From assembly GCA_013076295.1 (NCBI GenBank), contig RQOL01000876.1, positions 6,014,001 to 6,078,000 of the forward strand: a stretch of DNA of 64,000 nt, read 5' to 3'. The stretch comes from Sanderia malayensis. Its lineage: Eukaryota > Cnidaria > Scyphozoa > Semaeostomeae > Pelagiidae. The notes beneath the pieces are model-generated. The model saw only the letters and a program-made list of their open reading frames with translations. It ran no database searches and had not been told where the DNA came from. The position numbers and the translations under genes were made by a program. Positions 1 through 11,299 of this stretch are shown here, piece by piece; within the stretch, counting starts at the first letter, position 1; every line of letters begins with the position of its first letter.

Positions 1-648
1 ATAGCTAAATCTTAAAGCATGCATTGCTCTCAAAATTACAAAGGTATTCCATACGTTGGTTAAAAGCAATGCACGCTCTGGGATTTAGTCGCATATCATG
101 TCGAGGCAACAGTTGTTGCAAGGCGCAATTCTATAGAGCTTACGTCATTGTGAAACTGCTCTATTGGCACACTAAAGTTAGTAGTTCACAAACCTCTCAT
201 AACTGGTTGAAATATTGTCCTGTTAGTGTCATGCTTCATGAAATGAATCACACTATTTCCAACAGTGATGTTCTAGCTCAGAACAAAGCTTGGGCTGAAG
301 TAGTTCAAAGCAACAATGAAATTGTTCCGTTGTCCATTGTACAGAACCTTCCCACGCATGTGACTATTAATAACAATGATGGCTCGCAAGAGACAGTAAC
401 AGGCAAGGGAACGACGCATGACACTAACAGGACAATATTTCAACCAGTTATGAGAGGTTTGTGAACTACTAACTTTAGTGTGCCAATAGAGCAGTTTCAC
501 AATGACGTAAGCTCTATAGAATTGCGCCTTGCAACAACTGTTGCCTCGACATGATATGCGACTAAATCCCAGAGCGTGCATTGCTTTTAACCAACGTATG
601 GAATACCTTTGTAATTTTGAGAGCAATGCATGCTTTAAGATTTAGCTA
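1..648. repeat. Long palindromic (foldback) repeat
   Basis: Bases 1 to about 230 recur as their reverse complement at about 417-648, with a spacer of about 186 bases. The arms look almost perfect by eye, so the same translated peptide appears on both strands. The arm begins at the window edge, so its outer end is unknown. Inside the arm two related blocks start with GCATGCATTGCTCT and GCAATGCACGCTCTGG. A diverged direct copy of part of the arm continues at about 641-705 (GAACTTACGTTATTG against GAGCTTACGTCATTG). It could be a foldback transposon or an inverted-duplication artefact of assembly. No protein is supported here. Confidence 0.85.
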
Positions 649-965
649 TACATCATACCAGGGCAATAGTGGTTCCAAGGCGTATTTCAAAGAACTTACG
701 TTATTGATTTAATATTTTTCTTACTTTTTGATTTTCACTATTGATGACGTCATCGAAAGTTTCACACGTCATATCTTTTAACATTTTGATTTTAGGATAT
801 AGGTCTCATGGTATATTTTGTTCAGTTTTTCATGCTCTTTCGATTGATGCCATTTGTTTTTAAATTTGACGACTTTCATATTTTTCTGACCGTTACCCTT
901 TACGTCATCGATCACGTGACATGTGGGGAGAAATTTTTTTGGACACCCTTGAAAATTTGAAGGTA

Positions 966-1629
966 CTACCATGAGGAAGTCGAAACAAGTGAAAAATTCC
1001 CGGTTACCCTCTCCGCCAGTTTGTTGGAAAAAATTCCCTGTCTATGGGGCAGTCTATCAAATCCATGCTTGCTTTGCAGAATAACTTTAGTGCGAGCTTC
1101 TTCTTGATTGCTGACAAGATCATTTTCAATAATGATTTCCTCACTATTCATCCTCACACATTCACTCTCAGTAGAGAAATAAATTTCTTCGCATTCTAAC
1201 ATTTGCAGACATTGCACTCTGTTGCTCATCATAACGCCTCTCATTAAAATCATGCACGTTTTGTTCTTTCCGTTCTTTGAAAGCCCTTTGAAGTCCTGTG
1301 GCATCTTTGACTGGGGTGAGCGAATAACAATCTATTGTGAACTCCCTCTTTTGAAACGTTCTGCTCCTTTAATGGAATTTTCACGACATGTATCCAGCAA
1401 CTATATCTATTCGTCTCTATTTTGTTTGTAAACGTTTTAAAAATTTCCAAGTAAACTCTTCGTAGGCTGTAGGGATCTCTGTCATTTGTCGTATTTTCAT
1501 AAGCTGTGGATGTGTTTGACAGCACGAATGTTGAAATTGCTCCTCCGCAGGAGCACTCCACATAAAAAGCCTTCCCAGAATCACCAGCAGACCCCTATTT
1601 ACCATCACATTTGTGAACACCCGAGTCAA
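966..1629 (-). pseudogene. Broken copy of a repetitive metazoan ORF family with a degenerate EADT-type motif
   Basis: Three overlapping minus-strand frames can be chained with frameshifts. The first has EFTWKFLKRLQTK, the second a tail reading SKGFQRTERTKRA, and the third MPQDFKGLSKNGKNKT followed by SNQEEARTKVILQSKHG. The last segment resembles the SNHEEADTK-type motif of an uncharacterised protein family common in cnidarian and other invertebrate genomes. I recognise the pattern but not a function. The acidic residue normally in the EAD part is here an R, and at least two frame changes are needed, so it is not functional. The family assignment rests on memory of the motif and is moderate at best. 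Confidence 0.4.
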
Positions 1630-1977
1630 TAGCTATTCAAAAATCCACATCAGAATTTCTCTGGGCTGGGGTTGTGATTGCCGTAACCACAGCCTGGTCT
1701 AAATAGAAACTGTGGGCAAAACTAAATTTATTATTATTATTGCCCGCGCGGGAGCGCGCGGAGCGTGGCTTATAATCCGATATGCGAGATATGGAGAAGA
1801 TACTCATTTTTTCTTCTGAGTCAGCAAAAAAATTAAGAGAAAGTGGCTGCCCATGAAATCGAGGCAGTGGCTCTATTTTGATGAAGACATTGCTATGTAA
1901 ACATGGAAACAACCATTATCCAGTAATGTAAAAGCAGGTCTAATGTAGCAAAGGGAGCAGTTTTGTCGTTACGTAAG

Positions 1978-2480
1978 GTACATAAACCTTGCAATTTTTA
2001 GGAATTGAAGGAAATAAAAACAAAATTACAAACGAAAATAGCTGTACAGACCATTTTAGTTCAATCAATGGTTCAGAGGAAGCAATTGTTCTGTTATGAT
2101 TTAGGCCTAATATATTATATGCACATTTGTGTTGTTGAAGCCAAAGTTTAGCTTCAATTTTATGGTTATCATATTGATAAATAAACCTTGGAATTTTTAG
2201 GAATTGAAGGAACTGAAAACAAAATTATAACGAAAAATTGGTCTAGCTAGCTACACTTCTACAGTTGTACATACAGACGCAGCAATTTCGATTATTTATT
2301 TTGTCCTGCTATGCACATTTCTTGAAGCCAAAGAGACTATAGCTTCAATTTTTTGGTTATTACTGTATATTGAGATTTAATTTAAGCCAAAGACTAGCTT
2401 GAATTTTATGATTTATCATATTCAAATCTAATTTAAGCTACAGACTGGCTTGAATTTTATGGTTTATATTGAACTTTTTA
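1978..2480. repeat. Degenerate direct repeats, AT-rich
   Basis: A block of about 65 bases containing TTTTTAGGAATTGAAGGAA occurs near 1998-2040 and again near 2196-2245. After these, a shorter phrase (AAGCCAAAG ... AGCTT[CG]AATTTTATGG) recurs about four times between 2138 and 2475. The copies differ by substitutions and small indels. The rest of 1630-3158 shows no gene I can support; it holds only AT-rich sequence and a small hairpin at 2995-3022 (stem AGACGATT/AATCGTCT). Confidence 0.6.
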
Positions 2481-3158
2481 ATACTATTTTATTGAACTTG
2501 AAGGATATTAGCTAGATATGTGTATATGCAGTATGTATACGATGGTTCACATTTAAGTTGCACAGTTCACAATGATACAGTAACTGCTTAACCAGTATTT
2601 TTGATTTATGCTTTGTTCCTAGTAACTGGGGCTATGCCCTGCATTTTTTTGTGTGTGATTTTTTTGCAAATTGATTTTCTTTTGAAGTATGAAGGATGCA
2701 AAATATAATTGATAGGTCACACTTTATTAATGCAGCCAGATATAATGCAGTTGACTCTTTCATAGAAGTAGTTATGCTGTGTTATACCCATTGTTAGCTA
2801 ACATTGACAGGAGTGACTTCTTGCATGGTTTGTTTGTCACTTGTCAGCATTATGAAAATGCATTATTATCTGATAACAGCTGTTCTGCACAAACCCTAAG
2901 TAACATAAGAGAAAGAATGACCTGAGCTAGTTTTTTGTATTCTTCCATAGTACTTCCAACTTTCTTTGTTTCCAATTGTTTGTTTTTTTATTTAAGACGA
3001 TTGTTTTTAATAAAAATCGTCTACTGTTTTTTTTTCAAGAAATCCTTGCATCAAAAATAGGTCGTCCCAATAAAGGTTGCATTTGGGAACTAAATTTGAT
3101 GGGAACTGTGACTGTGCTCACATCTCGCCTGCATCTCGCATTGTCTTAAGAGAGGTTG

Positions 3159-4344
3159 CAGGCGCGGATCCAGGAGAAAATCTGAGCGTCGCAAATGGGG
3201 GTCAGGGGGGCAAAGTCCAACGAAAGTTTTGGGACCACGCCCTTATGGGCGGCGAAAAATTGCGGCCACGCCCCTTTTATTTAGTTCCTCTCATTGTGCT
3301 GCAGGCAAGGCCAAATAAGATATTTTTGTATTAAATTAAGTATTTGATACACATGAGCTTCATTCAAAGGATAATTTAATATGATGCCCGTGTTTAACTT
3401 TAAATAGCCCGAAACAAAGAGAACATGCAGGACATTCAATAATGGCAATGTTTTTTGCTTTGATAATTGTCAAGAAGAAAACAGAAATGTGAAAACAGAA
3501 AAGTCTAATCATACAAAGAATAAAAAATAAAAATAATTATTGGGCAAAATAATTAGCAAGAACAAGAACAAAAATTCAAATTGAGAAAACCCAAGCAGGC
3601 ATTGTCTAATCAGTGTGGCCTAAATCCAGAATGTCTGCGAGCCTCATTCGACGAGGATGACGAATAGCAAACGGTTGAACGATTTCTTATAATGTCTTAG
3701 TCAATAGAGCGATGAACGTGAAGCACAGCTAGGCCATTTAGCCCTTTTTCACACATGGTGCAACGAAACGAAGATGTGTTTTTCAGGCAGGATTGTGTTG
3801 TGTAACATGATATGAATTGTAACATTCTCTTCCGCTATACGAGCAGTAAGGAACAATAGGAGAAACAATTGCTGCATCATAATTTTTGCCTGATTGGCTT
3901 GCGACGGTCAAGGTCTCTTGCCATTGGCTTGCGACTACAGCGGACACTTGCTATTGGCTTGCGACTGTCAGTTGAACGACCGCTCCCGCTCTTTGATCCA
4001 CAGCAGCTGCTGTCCTTATATGATTTGTAGGAAAGCGGCCAAAGAGTCTCTCAAAGAGGAGTCTCTCAAAGAGTAAGAGCCGCAGAAATTATTCAAGTCA
4101 AAACAAAATCGGCTCAGTGAATGGGGCAAGCAGCTCAAAAATTCAAGAAAGAGAAAAGACCCGTGACAAAGCGAAGCGGGAATAAGATTATTTGCGGCGG
4201 AGACAAATCATGTTGTGTTTATCATGGACTTTAAAAGTTGTTTTGCTTCTTTAAGAAAGGTTCTATTTAAATAATAAATTTAGGTTATTGCTCAAATCTG
4301 ACCGTCGCAGCTGCGACGGTTGCGACCGTCTGGATCCGCGCCTG
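3159..4344. mobile_element. Non-autonomous DNA element, TIR CAGGCGCGGATCCAG
   Basis: The ends are perfect 15-base inverted repeats, CAGGCGCGGATCCAG at 3159-3173 and its complement at 4330-4344. Both sides are flanked by the direct repeat GGTTG (3154-3158 and 4345-4349), the likely target duplication. TIRs starting CAGGxGCGGATC are typical of hAT-like MITEs, but a 5-base duplication is short for hAT, so the superfamily is unresolved. The interior has no transposase. It carries three spaced copies of TTGGCTTGCGAC (about 3895-3965) and a perfect 20-base palindrome, ACCGTCGCAGCTGCGACGGT, at 4301-4320. A related end (CAGGGGCGGATCTAG) lies at 41856. Confidence 0.8.
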
Positions 4345-4544
4345 GGTTGTCTTTCGGAAACTCTCTATTTTGACTGTAGCGAACCAACTGCAATGACAGT
4401 TTCTAAGTTTTTAATTTTATACTGATTCTAGTTTTGGTTAACTTTTGGTGAGCCTAGAATTGTTCATTAACGATTTTGCACATCATGTAACCCTACTGTA
4501 ACATGTTTTAATCAAGTCTTTTTTCCTCTTCAGAGCATAGAAAT

Positions 4545-5348
4545 ATGCCGGTTGATGACGCCCTTGCTTTTCTCGGAAGAAATTTTACTCAATATTTAAA
4601 CGATTTGGGAGGACGCCGCCGGTCATCAAGCTCAACTCCTGCGACAGTTTGGTCCGGGGATGACAAGAAATGGTCCGGGGAAACTGTTTTGACCCAAGAT
4701 TCTTACATCTCTGGTCTTTTGAATTTGGCTTCCACTGGAAAACCTTTGACACTTGTCGAGGTTGATCATTTGATTGAAGCTTTGATAAAATACAAGCATG
4801 GAATTTATGAAACAATGGGTATGTCTCAATTTCCTTGAGATTTATTTCTTTACTTTAAAGTTTCTATCTGCCGTAATTTCCATATTCAGAGCTCTTATCG
4901 AGCAAAGTTTATGTCAGAGGATAATGGCAGCAATCGGGCAGCAAATGCAAGTCGAGGACAAATAAGAGAAAAATGACGTGCTTTTTCTCTGTAACCAGTT
5001 AATTTTTTATTATTAAGGATCACATCCTGCTGCGTTCAAAACACTGAATTACTTCTTCTTTACTTTTTATTTTGGGTTTAACCCCTTATATGTCCTGAGT
5101 CGCACACGAAAATTTTTCATGTGTCAATGGTAAATTTTGAATGTTGCCGTTTTGCATGCTAACAACTTTTATCGTTGATTTGTTTTCTTTTCTTATGAGA
5201 AGCTTTGATGGAATCTTTTAACACTGCTCTTGCTCTGTATTTTATCTTCAATCTTGAAGCAGGAAAGTCTGCTGCAAACTTTGAATCTGGTCATGATTCT
5301 TTTTCCGCCGGATCGCAAGTCTTCCTGGTACTTCATCAATGGCTACAG
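4545..5348 (+). CDS. Putative spliced host gene, two or three exons, unknown product
   Basis: A TTCCTCTTCAG acceptor at 4523-4533 precedes a start ATG at 4545. The first coding exon ends at 4818 before GTATGT. A second exon at 5263-5348 follows an AAGCAG acceptor and ends before GTGATA. Splicing 4818 to 5263 keeps one open frame: 274 bases leaving phase 1, then 86 bases completing it. A possible last exon begins at 5504 after TTTTTATAG and stops within seven codons. The predicted product is about 125 residues. It has a serine-rich stretch (RRRSSSS) near residue 25 and no membrane segment or motif I recognise. This is the only gene here that looks like host rather than transposon sequence, and the adjacent 3159-4344 element would sit in its 5' intron or promoter. 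Confidence 0.45.
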
Positions 5349-5646
5349 GTGATACCTTAGCATTAGATATATACAAATAATTGTATGGATGTTTTCCCTC
5401 AATACACCAGTCTTGCTGGCTTGTTATTGAAATTATGCAGTGCAAACTATGCATCACTTTTCCTAGCTGTGTTAATGTTGCTAACATAAATATATTTTTA
5501 TAGCAGCTTTTATTTCCTTATTAAATATGGACAACGACAGTAAAAGATTTGTAAGCTTTTCTAATCAACTTGAAGATTTCACGGTTGATCCTAACTTTCA
5601 AATACAAAAGTACCATCAGTCACTAACACTGGAGTATTGTTAGTCA

Positions 5647-5870
5647 CTAAGGCCCAAGTTCAACGTCGCTCTTCTCATGCGCCGAATCAAATAGGTGAAT
5701 TAGGTGCATGACAAGAGCGACGTATAACTTGATTAAGTACGGCAGATTTGATTTCGAGCGGCAGATTGCATTTGGAGCGACACGTCCAGTCGCTCCAAAT
5801 GCAATTATGCCACCCTGGAGCGACGTGGAGTTAAACGTCGAACTCTTCATGTGCCGAACTCAATGCATAA
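5647..5870. repeat. Hairpin-bearing short repeat
   Basis: A perfect 17-base stem (ATTGCATTTGGAGCGAC, 5765-5781, with 5789-5805) closes a 7-base loop. On either side are related direct phrases, AACGTCGCTCTTCTCATG near 5662 and AACGTCGAACTCTTCATG near 5834. This looks like a small MITE or its core. ORFs reading through it on both strands are products of the palindrome. The stretch 5871-6046 shows nothing else. Confidence 0.55.
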
Positions 5871-6046
5871 ATTATAAAGCAATTAACATGATATATTTGT
5901 CGTCTCAAACGAGGCGGAGCTTGCGCAGTTAGCAATTTATAGTCTCTTCCCCTGTCCCTGACAAAATATCTCTGTGACAATTGACAAAATATGATTCGTT
6001 TTTCACGAGTTTTTCCACATTGAAGTTGTAATGTGAAAAATAATGT

Positions 6047-6358
6047 TTAATGTGAGCCAAGAACAGAACCTTGTGGTACACCGCATTTAATATTCAGATG
6101 ACTAGATTTGCAACCAATTACAGATACGTACCGACTTCTGTTACTAAGGTAGGAACTGAACCATGCCAAAGCTGTACCACGAACACCATAATGTTCAAGC
6201 TTGTCTAGTAGAATTTTATGATTGAGTGCATCAAAGGCTTTTTGTAGGTGAAGGAAAATTCCACATCCGAATTTTTTGTTATTGATGGATTCAGTTAAAC
6301 TAATTAGTGCATGATTTACAGAATGCTTAGCACGAAAACCAAATTGGAGATCATACAA
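6047..6358 (-). pseudogene. LINE reverse transcriptase fragment
   Basis: About 103 codons match the central fingers/palm region of non-LTR retrotransposon RTs. In order are QFGFRAKHSVNHAL, the motif-A region LHLQKAFDALNHKILLDKL (the first Asp of the usual D-L-x-K-A-F-D is replaced by H), WFSSYLSNR, and motif B, CGVPQGSVLG. The catalytic YADD region, N-terminal endonuclease and 3' tail are absent, so this is a fragment truncated at both ends. Which LINE clade it comes from cannot be decided from this piece. Confidence 0.85.
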
Positions 6359-6519
6359 AATTTTGTGCTTTTACAAAATGAGGACTCTGACGGAGACAGT
6401 GACATTGACATACTTTAGCGTGAACACGTCATTTGTGAACTTTGCAACATTTTTCATAACGTCATTTATTACGTGTTTTCGGGAAAAGAGGACATTGTCT
6501 ATTTTTACCTTTCTTATCT

Positions 6520-6637
6520 CACTTTTGATTTTGTAAAGAACGCCTCCCTCTAATGAACGCCGCCCTCTATTAAACGCCGCATGCACAAGTTGGATTTTGA
6601 AAAGAACGCTGAGGCGTTCTTTAGAGGAAATACGGTA
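6520..6637. repeat. Fragment of a TACCGTA-type MITE
   Basis: Repeated AACGCC phrases end in GAGGAAATACGGTA (6624-6637), the reverse complement of the TACCGTATTTCCTC end seen at 40134. The other end was not found. Bases 6640-7472 contain no supported gene; the phrase TTAAAGGGGAACTGAAACC at 6834 looks like another TTAA-type element end. Confidence 0.45.
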
Positions 6638-7472
6638 ATTTACTTCTTCGAGTAAAGAAGTACCCCTTTTAAATTCCATTTACGTTTATGAAAGGTGCAT
6701 TTCTGTTGTGGGAAAGGCCACATTTGCCCTTTAAAAATCCTTGTCCCCAAAATAACAAGTGCTTTCTACGTTCATAATCTTTAATCTTAAAAATATTTAA
6801 GATAAACAGGGCATTGAATATACTGAGTTTTGCTTAAAGGGGAACTGAAACCATTTTTGAACTTTTTATAATCTGAAAGAACGTATTGAGTTACCCCGAA
6901 ATCTGACGTTTTTCGAAAATTTGAGCTATATTAAGCGAGATACGGGGGCAAGCGTGACGAATTTTTTTTTGTCAAAAAGTGGCACCCGGAAGGCTTATTT
7001 AATCACACACTTATCTATTTTCTGGTAACATTCTACATAATTATTTGCGCTGTAAGCAGCAAATATTAAAATACAGACGGTGTACAGGATTCACGCTTCA
7101 GTGAGAAGGCCAGAAATTGGCCAATGGCAGCAGCTAATTTCACAAAGACAATGGCTACAACAATGGCTAGTTATAGCGTATTGTTTATCAGATTAGGATT
7201 TGCCAAACACCCATAATAATACGTGCGCGCGCATTAATGTCAAACAACGGAACAATCAATGTATTGAAACGTGATGAAGTAATGAAAGTGAAGAAAATAA
7301 TATCAATATCAAATTAAAGACAAACGTTGCGAAGCTTAAGAGACAGAAGTCTTAATTATAATTGTGTATGTTTGTAAAATGATTTAGTCTTGAGTTGATT
7401 ATAAGAGTTGGCTGCTTATTCGTTCGTATTTTCTGACTCACTCTGCTTGGAACCTGAACACGCCACAGCAAG

Positions 7473-9021
7473 ATGGCCGATAAAGTAACAAAGACAAGGA
7501 ATACACTTCCAATTAAAAGAAAATACCAAGCTTTGCAAGATATTTCGTCTGGGATGCCAAAGAAATCCGTAGCAGAGAAATATGGAGTGCCGAGAAACAC
7601 AGTTTCAACTTGGCTTGCAAGCAGAGAAAAAATCGTTGCTGCTTACGAGTCTGGAGGAGTAAATCCTAAACGACAAAAGATGAGAAAAGCAGACAACGAA
7701 AACCTGGACAAAGCAGTTTACGCTTGGTTCCAAAACACTCGTGCCAATAATGTTCCAGTTTCAGGAGTGATTCTGAAAAACAAAGCCTTGGAATTTGCAA
7801 CATCATTACACCTTCCTGATTTCAGAGCTTCTGATGGCTGGCTTGACAGATGGAAAGCTAGACACAATGTCACTTTTAGATACGTGTCAGGGGAGGAAAA
7901 GTCGTGTACTCAGGAAATGACGGCACCTTGGGAAGAGACCTATCTCCCAACTATTCTTTTCCCGGTATGAATTAAAGAACATTTTCAACGCTGATGAATT
8001 TGGGCTTTTTTATAAAGCACTACCAACAAAAACTTTGCACTACAAGAACGAGCGATGCCCAGGGGGAAAAAACAGTAAAGAGCGATTGACAAGTTTAACT
8101 GCTGCTAATGCCATTGGAGAAAAGTTGCCTATGTTTGTGATAGGGAAATCAGCAAAGCCAAGATGTTTCAAAAACATCCAAAGTCTTCCTTGTCGCTATC
8201 GCTCGCAGAAAAAGAGTTGGATGGATGGTAGCCTCTTTACAGAATGGGTCAAGGAGATCGACCATAAGTTTGCTGCTGAGGGAAGAAATATTGCACTCAT
8301 CGTTGATAACTGCCCTGCTCATCCAACCATCGACAGTCTGCAAGCGGTAGAACTGATTTTCCTGCCTCCAAACACCACCTCCAAAACTCAGCCAATGGAC
8401 CAAGGTGTGATACGATCATTGAAAGCTTACTACCGTACACATGTTGTAAAGAAGTATATTGCAAGCATCGATGCAAACAAAGAAATACCCCGTATCCATA
8501 TCTTGAATGCAATGTCACATCTTGCAGAAGCCTGGGACCGAGTAACATCTGATACAATAGTCAACTGTTTTCGCAAAGCTGGTATCTGTACAGCAAGCCA
8601 ACAGCAAAGTTTGAACGATGCTGACCATCCGTTCCAAGAATTAGCCAATGAAATTGAGGAGTTAAGAGCACGAAATGAGGAACTGATACCGCAAGAATTG
8701 ACAGCAGACGACTACATAGACACTGACCATGGACTACTTGCTTTTCAAACATCTCAACTTACAGACGAAGAAATCATAGCTCAGGTATCCAGTGTTGATG
8801 GTGAAAGTGAAGAAGAATGCGAGCTAATAGAGGAAGAAGTTGTACAACCACCAACGAAGGGTGAAGTTTTTCAAGCTCTGGATGTGCTGCAAACATCGAG
8901 CCTTTTTTGTGCAGAAATGGGGAACGAAATGCGCAAGAAGATCAACTCAATTTCAAAATTATACGACATAGCAACCAGAAACAAAAAGGAACAAAAATAT
9001 ATCACCGATTTTTTTGCTTAA
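7473..9021 (+). pseudogene. Tigger/pogo-like transposase with one frameshift
   Basis: The first frame (from ATG at 7473) carries a CENP-B-type N-terminal helix-turn-helix (KRKYQALQDISSG ... GVPRNTVSTWL) and a second DNA-binding domain ending WLDRWKARHNV. A one-base change near 7958-7965, in a run of T, moves the reading into the second frame, which runs to 9021. That part has the DDE-superfamily core: NADEFGLFYK, IALIVDNCPAHP and LPPNTTSKTQPMDQGVI, giving a D-D-30-D triad as in Tigger elements. An acidic C-terminal tail follows. Apart from the single frameshift all catalytic landmarks are intact, so it is young. The 3' end probably lies at 9370, where TTCCACTGTA matches the Tigger-type end CAGTGGAA; the 5' TIR was not located. 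Confidence 0.85.
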
Positions 9022-9289
9022 AAGAACAAAATGAAATAAAAAGTAGAGAAAATAAAAATAGCTAGTAATGAAAAAATTGACATCAAGTTGTAATATCTTG
9101 CTTTGTTATTGTTCATTGTTAAACATATTTGAGCGTCTTTCCTGTTGCAATCTATCAGAGCAATAACTGTTGTCATCCTATAAACTGTTTTTTGGAACAA
9201 TACAGTGTTCCACTTAAGCGCGAATACTTGAGGGGGGTTCAATAGACATTCTGGCCCATTTGTGTTTGAAATTTTTCATAAAAAAATTT

Positions 9290-9370
9290 CCCTTCTGTAC
9301 AACGAACTCCCGCTATTACGAACTATTTTCTCGGTCCCTACAGAGTTCGTTATAGCGGGATTCCACTGTA
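9290..9370. repeat. Terminal snapback sequence next to Tigger
   Basis: Two related arms, AACTCCCGCTATTACGAACT and AGTTCGTTATAGCGGGATT, face each other and the block ends in CCACTGTA. It is either the right end of the Tigger element or a tiny MITE made from its TIR. Confidence 0.5.
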
Positions 9371-9392
9371 CTTGTATCAGGAATTTAATTTC

Positions 9393-10000
9393 TTATTCAC
9401 GGAATGTCTCAGAACATAGTCGCCAAGCTCTTGCAAGGAAACCTTTAAATACTCCTTTTACGATGTTTGGATTGATACAACTATTCGGTTTTATCTGAAC
9501 GTTCGTAATGGCATCTTTCCTGAAAACTTTAAAGTCATATGTACCAGAATAGTTGTTAGTAATCTGTAGGTCTAAGAAAGCAATAGTTTTATTCGCATTT
9601 TCACTCTCCATCGTATACTATATCTTATGGTCTTGAGAATTAAGGAGTTCCAAGAATCGTTCAGAAGATGATACATCCTTAAAACGGGCATGGGAACCGT
9701 CGACATATCTGTGGTATGAAAGAAGACCAATCTGATTATTCAAAGCTTGATTTATTTCCTTCTCTTCGAGGAACTGCAAGTAGCCTTCCGCCATTACTAC
9801 CATTAACGAGAGACCGATGGGACCAGCATCTTTAATCGTATGAATACGATGTCTCCAAACAAAATAACAATTCTGAATACATAGTTCAATTTCTCCGTCC
9901 GGTAAAAATTTGAAGAACATTCTTTGTAAGAATAAAGATCCGTTACCACCAAATTGTTGCCCTGGAGTATATAGACTTGATTGCACTTGTGGTAAATCAT
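9393..10000 (-). pseudogene. Penelope-like element reverse transcriptase fragment
   Basis: Two minus-strand frames read in order from 9986 and 9611. The first contains FGGNGSLFLQ, DAGPIGLSLMVVMAEGYLQFLE and the RT active-site region RYVDGSHARF. The second contains TIAFLDLQI, FKVFRKDAITNVQIKP and KGVFKGFLARAWRLCSE, the thumb region typical of Penelope-like elements. The catalytic motif reads Y-V-D-G where active enzymes have Y-x-D-D, so one metal-binding aspartate is missing. A frame change near 9612-9620 separates the parts. No GIY-YIG endonuclease is seen. Confidence 0.75.
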
Positions 10001-10484
10001 ACCTTGGAGAAACTAAAAAGAAAGTATTGACAAGATCTCTTGAACATCAATGAGACTCTATGCAAGGAAAATGGTCATCATCTGGTGTTACAGAACATTG
10101 CAAACAATGTCATGGACAGTTTAATTCTCAATTCCTGCCCGTCATGAATTGTTGTTAATAATTTTGTAGCCCCCAGATAAATTGATTAACATCTAGGTGA
10201 CAAGAAGCCAAATCAATGGCGGGGCGCCACTATCTATGCGAAAAGGACTTAACATGTTATAGCATAGGAACGCGAATACGGCATACGTCAATTCTCTTTA
10301 ACCAATAAGAATACGGCAAACACACTCGTGACTCAAACCTAGCATTCAGAACAAATCATGTTTTTCTAATTCTCCCCTCACTTGAATTGCGTGTGCCATG
10401 CTAGAGACACACGAACTCGAATTCTTATTCAAGACAAAATTTACCAACTTTTGAACGGCAAGATTATTATTTACCGTTGCTATC

Positions 10485-11186
10485 ATGCCGAAAGCAAGTG
10501 TCAGTAAAGAACGACGCAGTCATCGAAATACGACAATGGCTTCGACCATGGCTTCGACCACTAGCTCTCGCAACGTGCACACCGAACCAACTGCGTCAGA
10601 AGTCATTACCGAATCACCCTCCAAGCTGTCAGAAGAGCACATCCAGCAAATCAAAGCAATCGTGGAAGACTCGATTGAAACAAGTCTGTCCAAAGTCGCA
10701 CGAGAAGCAGCTAACGCCGCTGTTGAGCTCGCACTGGCCAACGGATCATTTTCAAAAACCGCACCTCAGCCCACAAACGAAACACAGCCGTCCATGAAAA
10801 ATCTGGAACGCCTGGGAAGAGCCTCAAGCCCAATCAACGCCGATCATTACCGATCCCAAGCAATGGATGAAGGTCTTACGTCCGAAATCCCAAGTGCTTA
10901 CGTGAGTAGCATTCAAGGGGGTGAGTTTTTTGATATTTCTAACTGCCCTCTGAAAATTTGTACCAGCTGGAAAATTCATGTCCTGATTATAGCAACCGAG
11001 GTGCCCTATGCCGAGCTCAGCCACGCCCCTAACCTGCATAAATGTAACAAGGCCGAATGGGGCGGATTTCAGCCCCCCATTGCCTGCTCACAGGATCGAG
11101 TACCTTCAATTCAACCTGTCCCCCCAGGAAACCCAACCTCATACCATTCAGATGAACAACCCACCAGACGTCCACACCGAATATAA
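10485..11186 (+). pseudogene. DIRS gag-like protein, deleted and frameshifted
   Basis: The product begins MPKASVSKERRSHRN and includes a predicted helical region (SEEHIQQIKAIVEDSIETSLSKVAREAANAAVELAL) near residues 48-85, matching the gag of the copy at 30001. After residue about 168 the deletion joins to the zinc-knuckle region, of which only the end (LHKCNKAEWGG) remains. Several cysteines of that region are missing. The frame then continues into non-gag sequence. Confidence 0.7.
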
Positions 11187-11299
11187 CTTTTCTACTTCCG
11201 AGTATGTCTGTAATTTTGATTTTAATGTTGTTAAAACACCTATATTGATTGATAATTTGTATGATTCGCTTTCCGGCAACCCAGACCCCCGGTTTGTAA

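Noticed and set aside
24..626. ORFs of 146 and 117 residues with the same N-terminal sequence on both strands
   Set aside because: They are the two arms of the palindrome read from each side, not genes.
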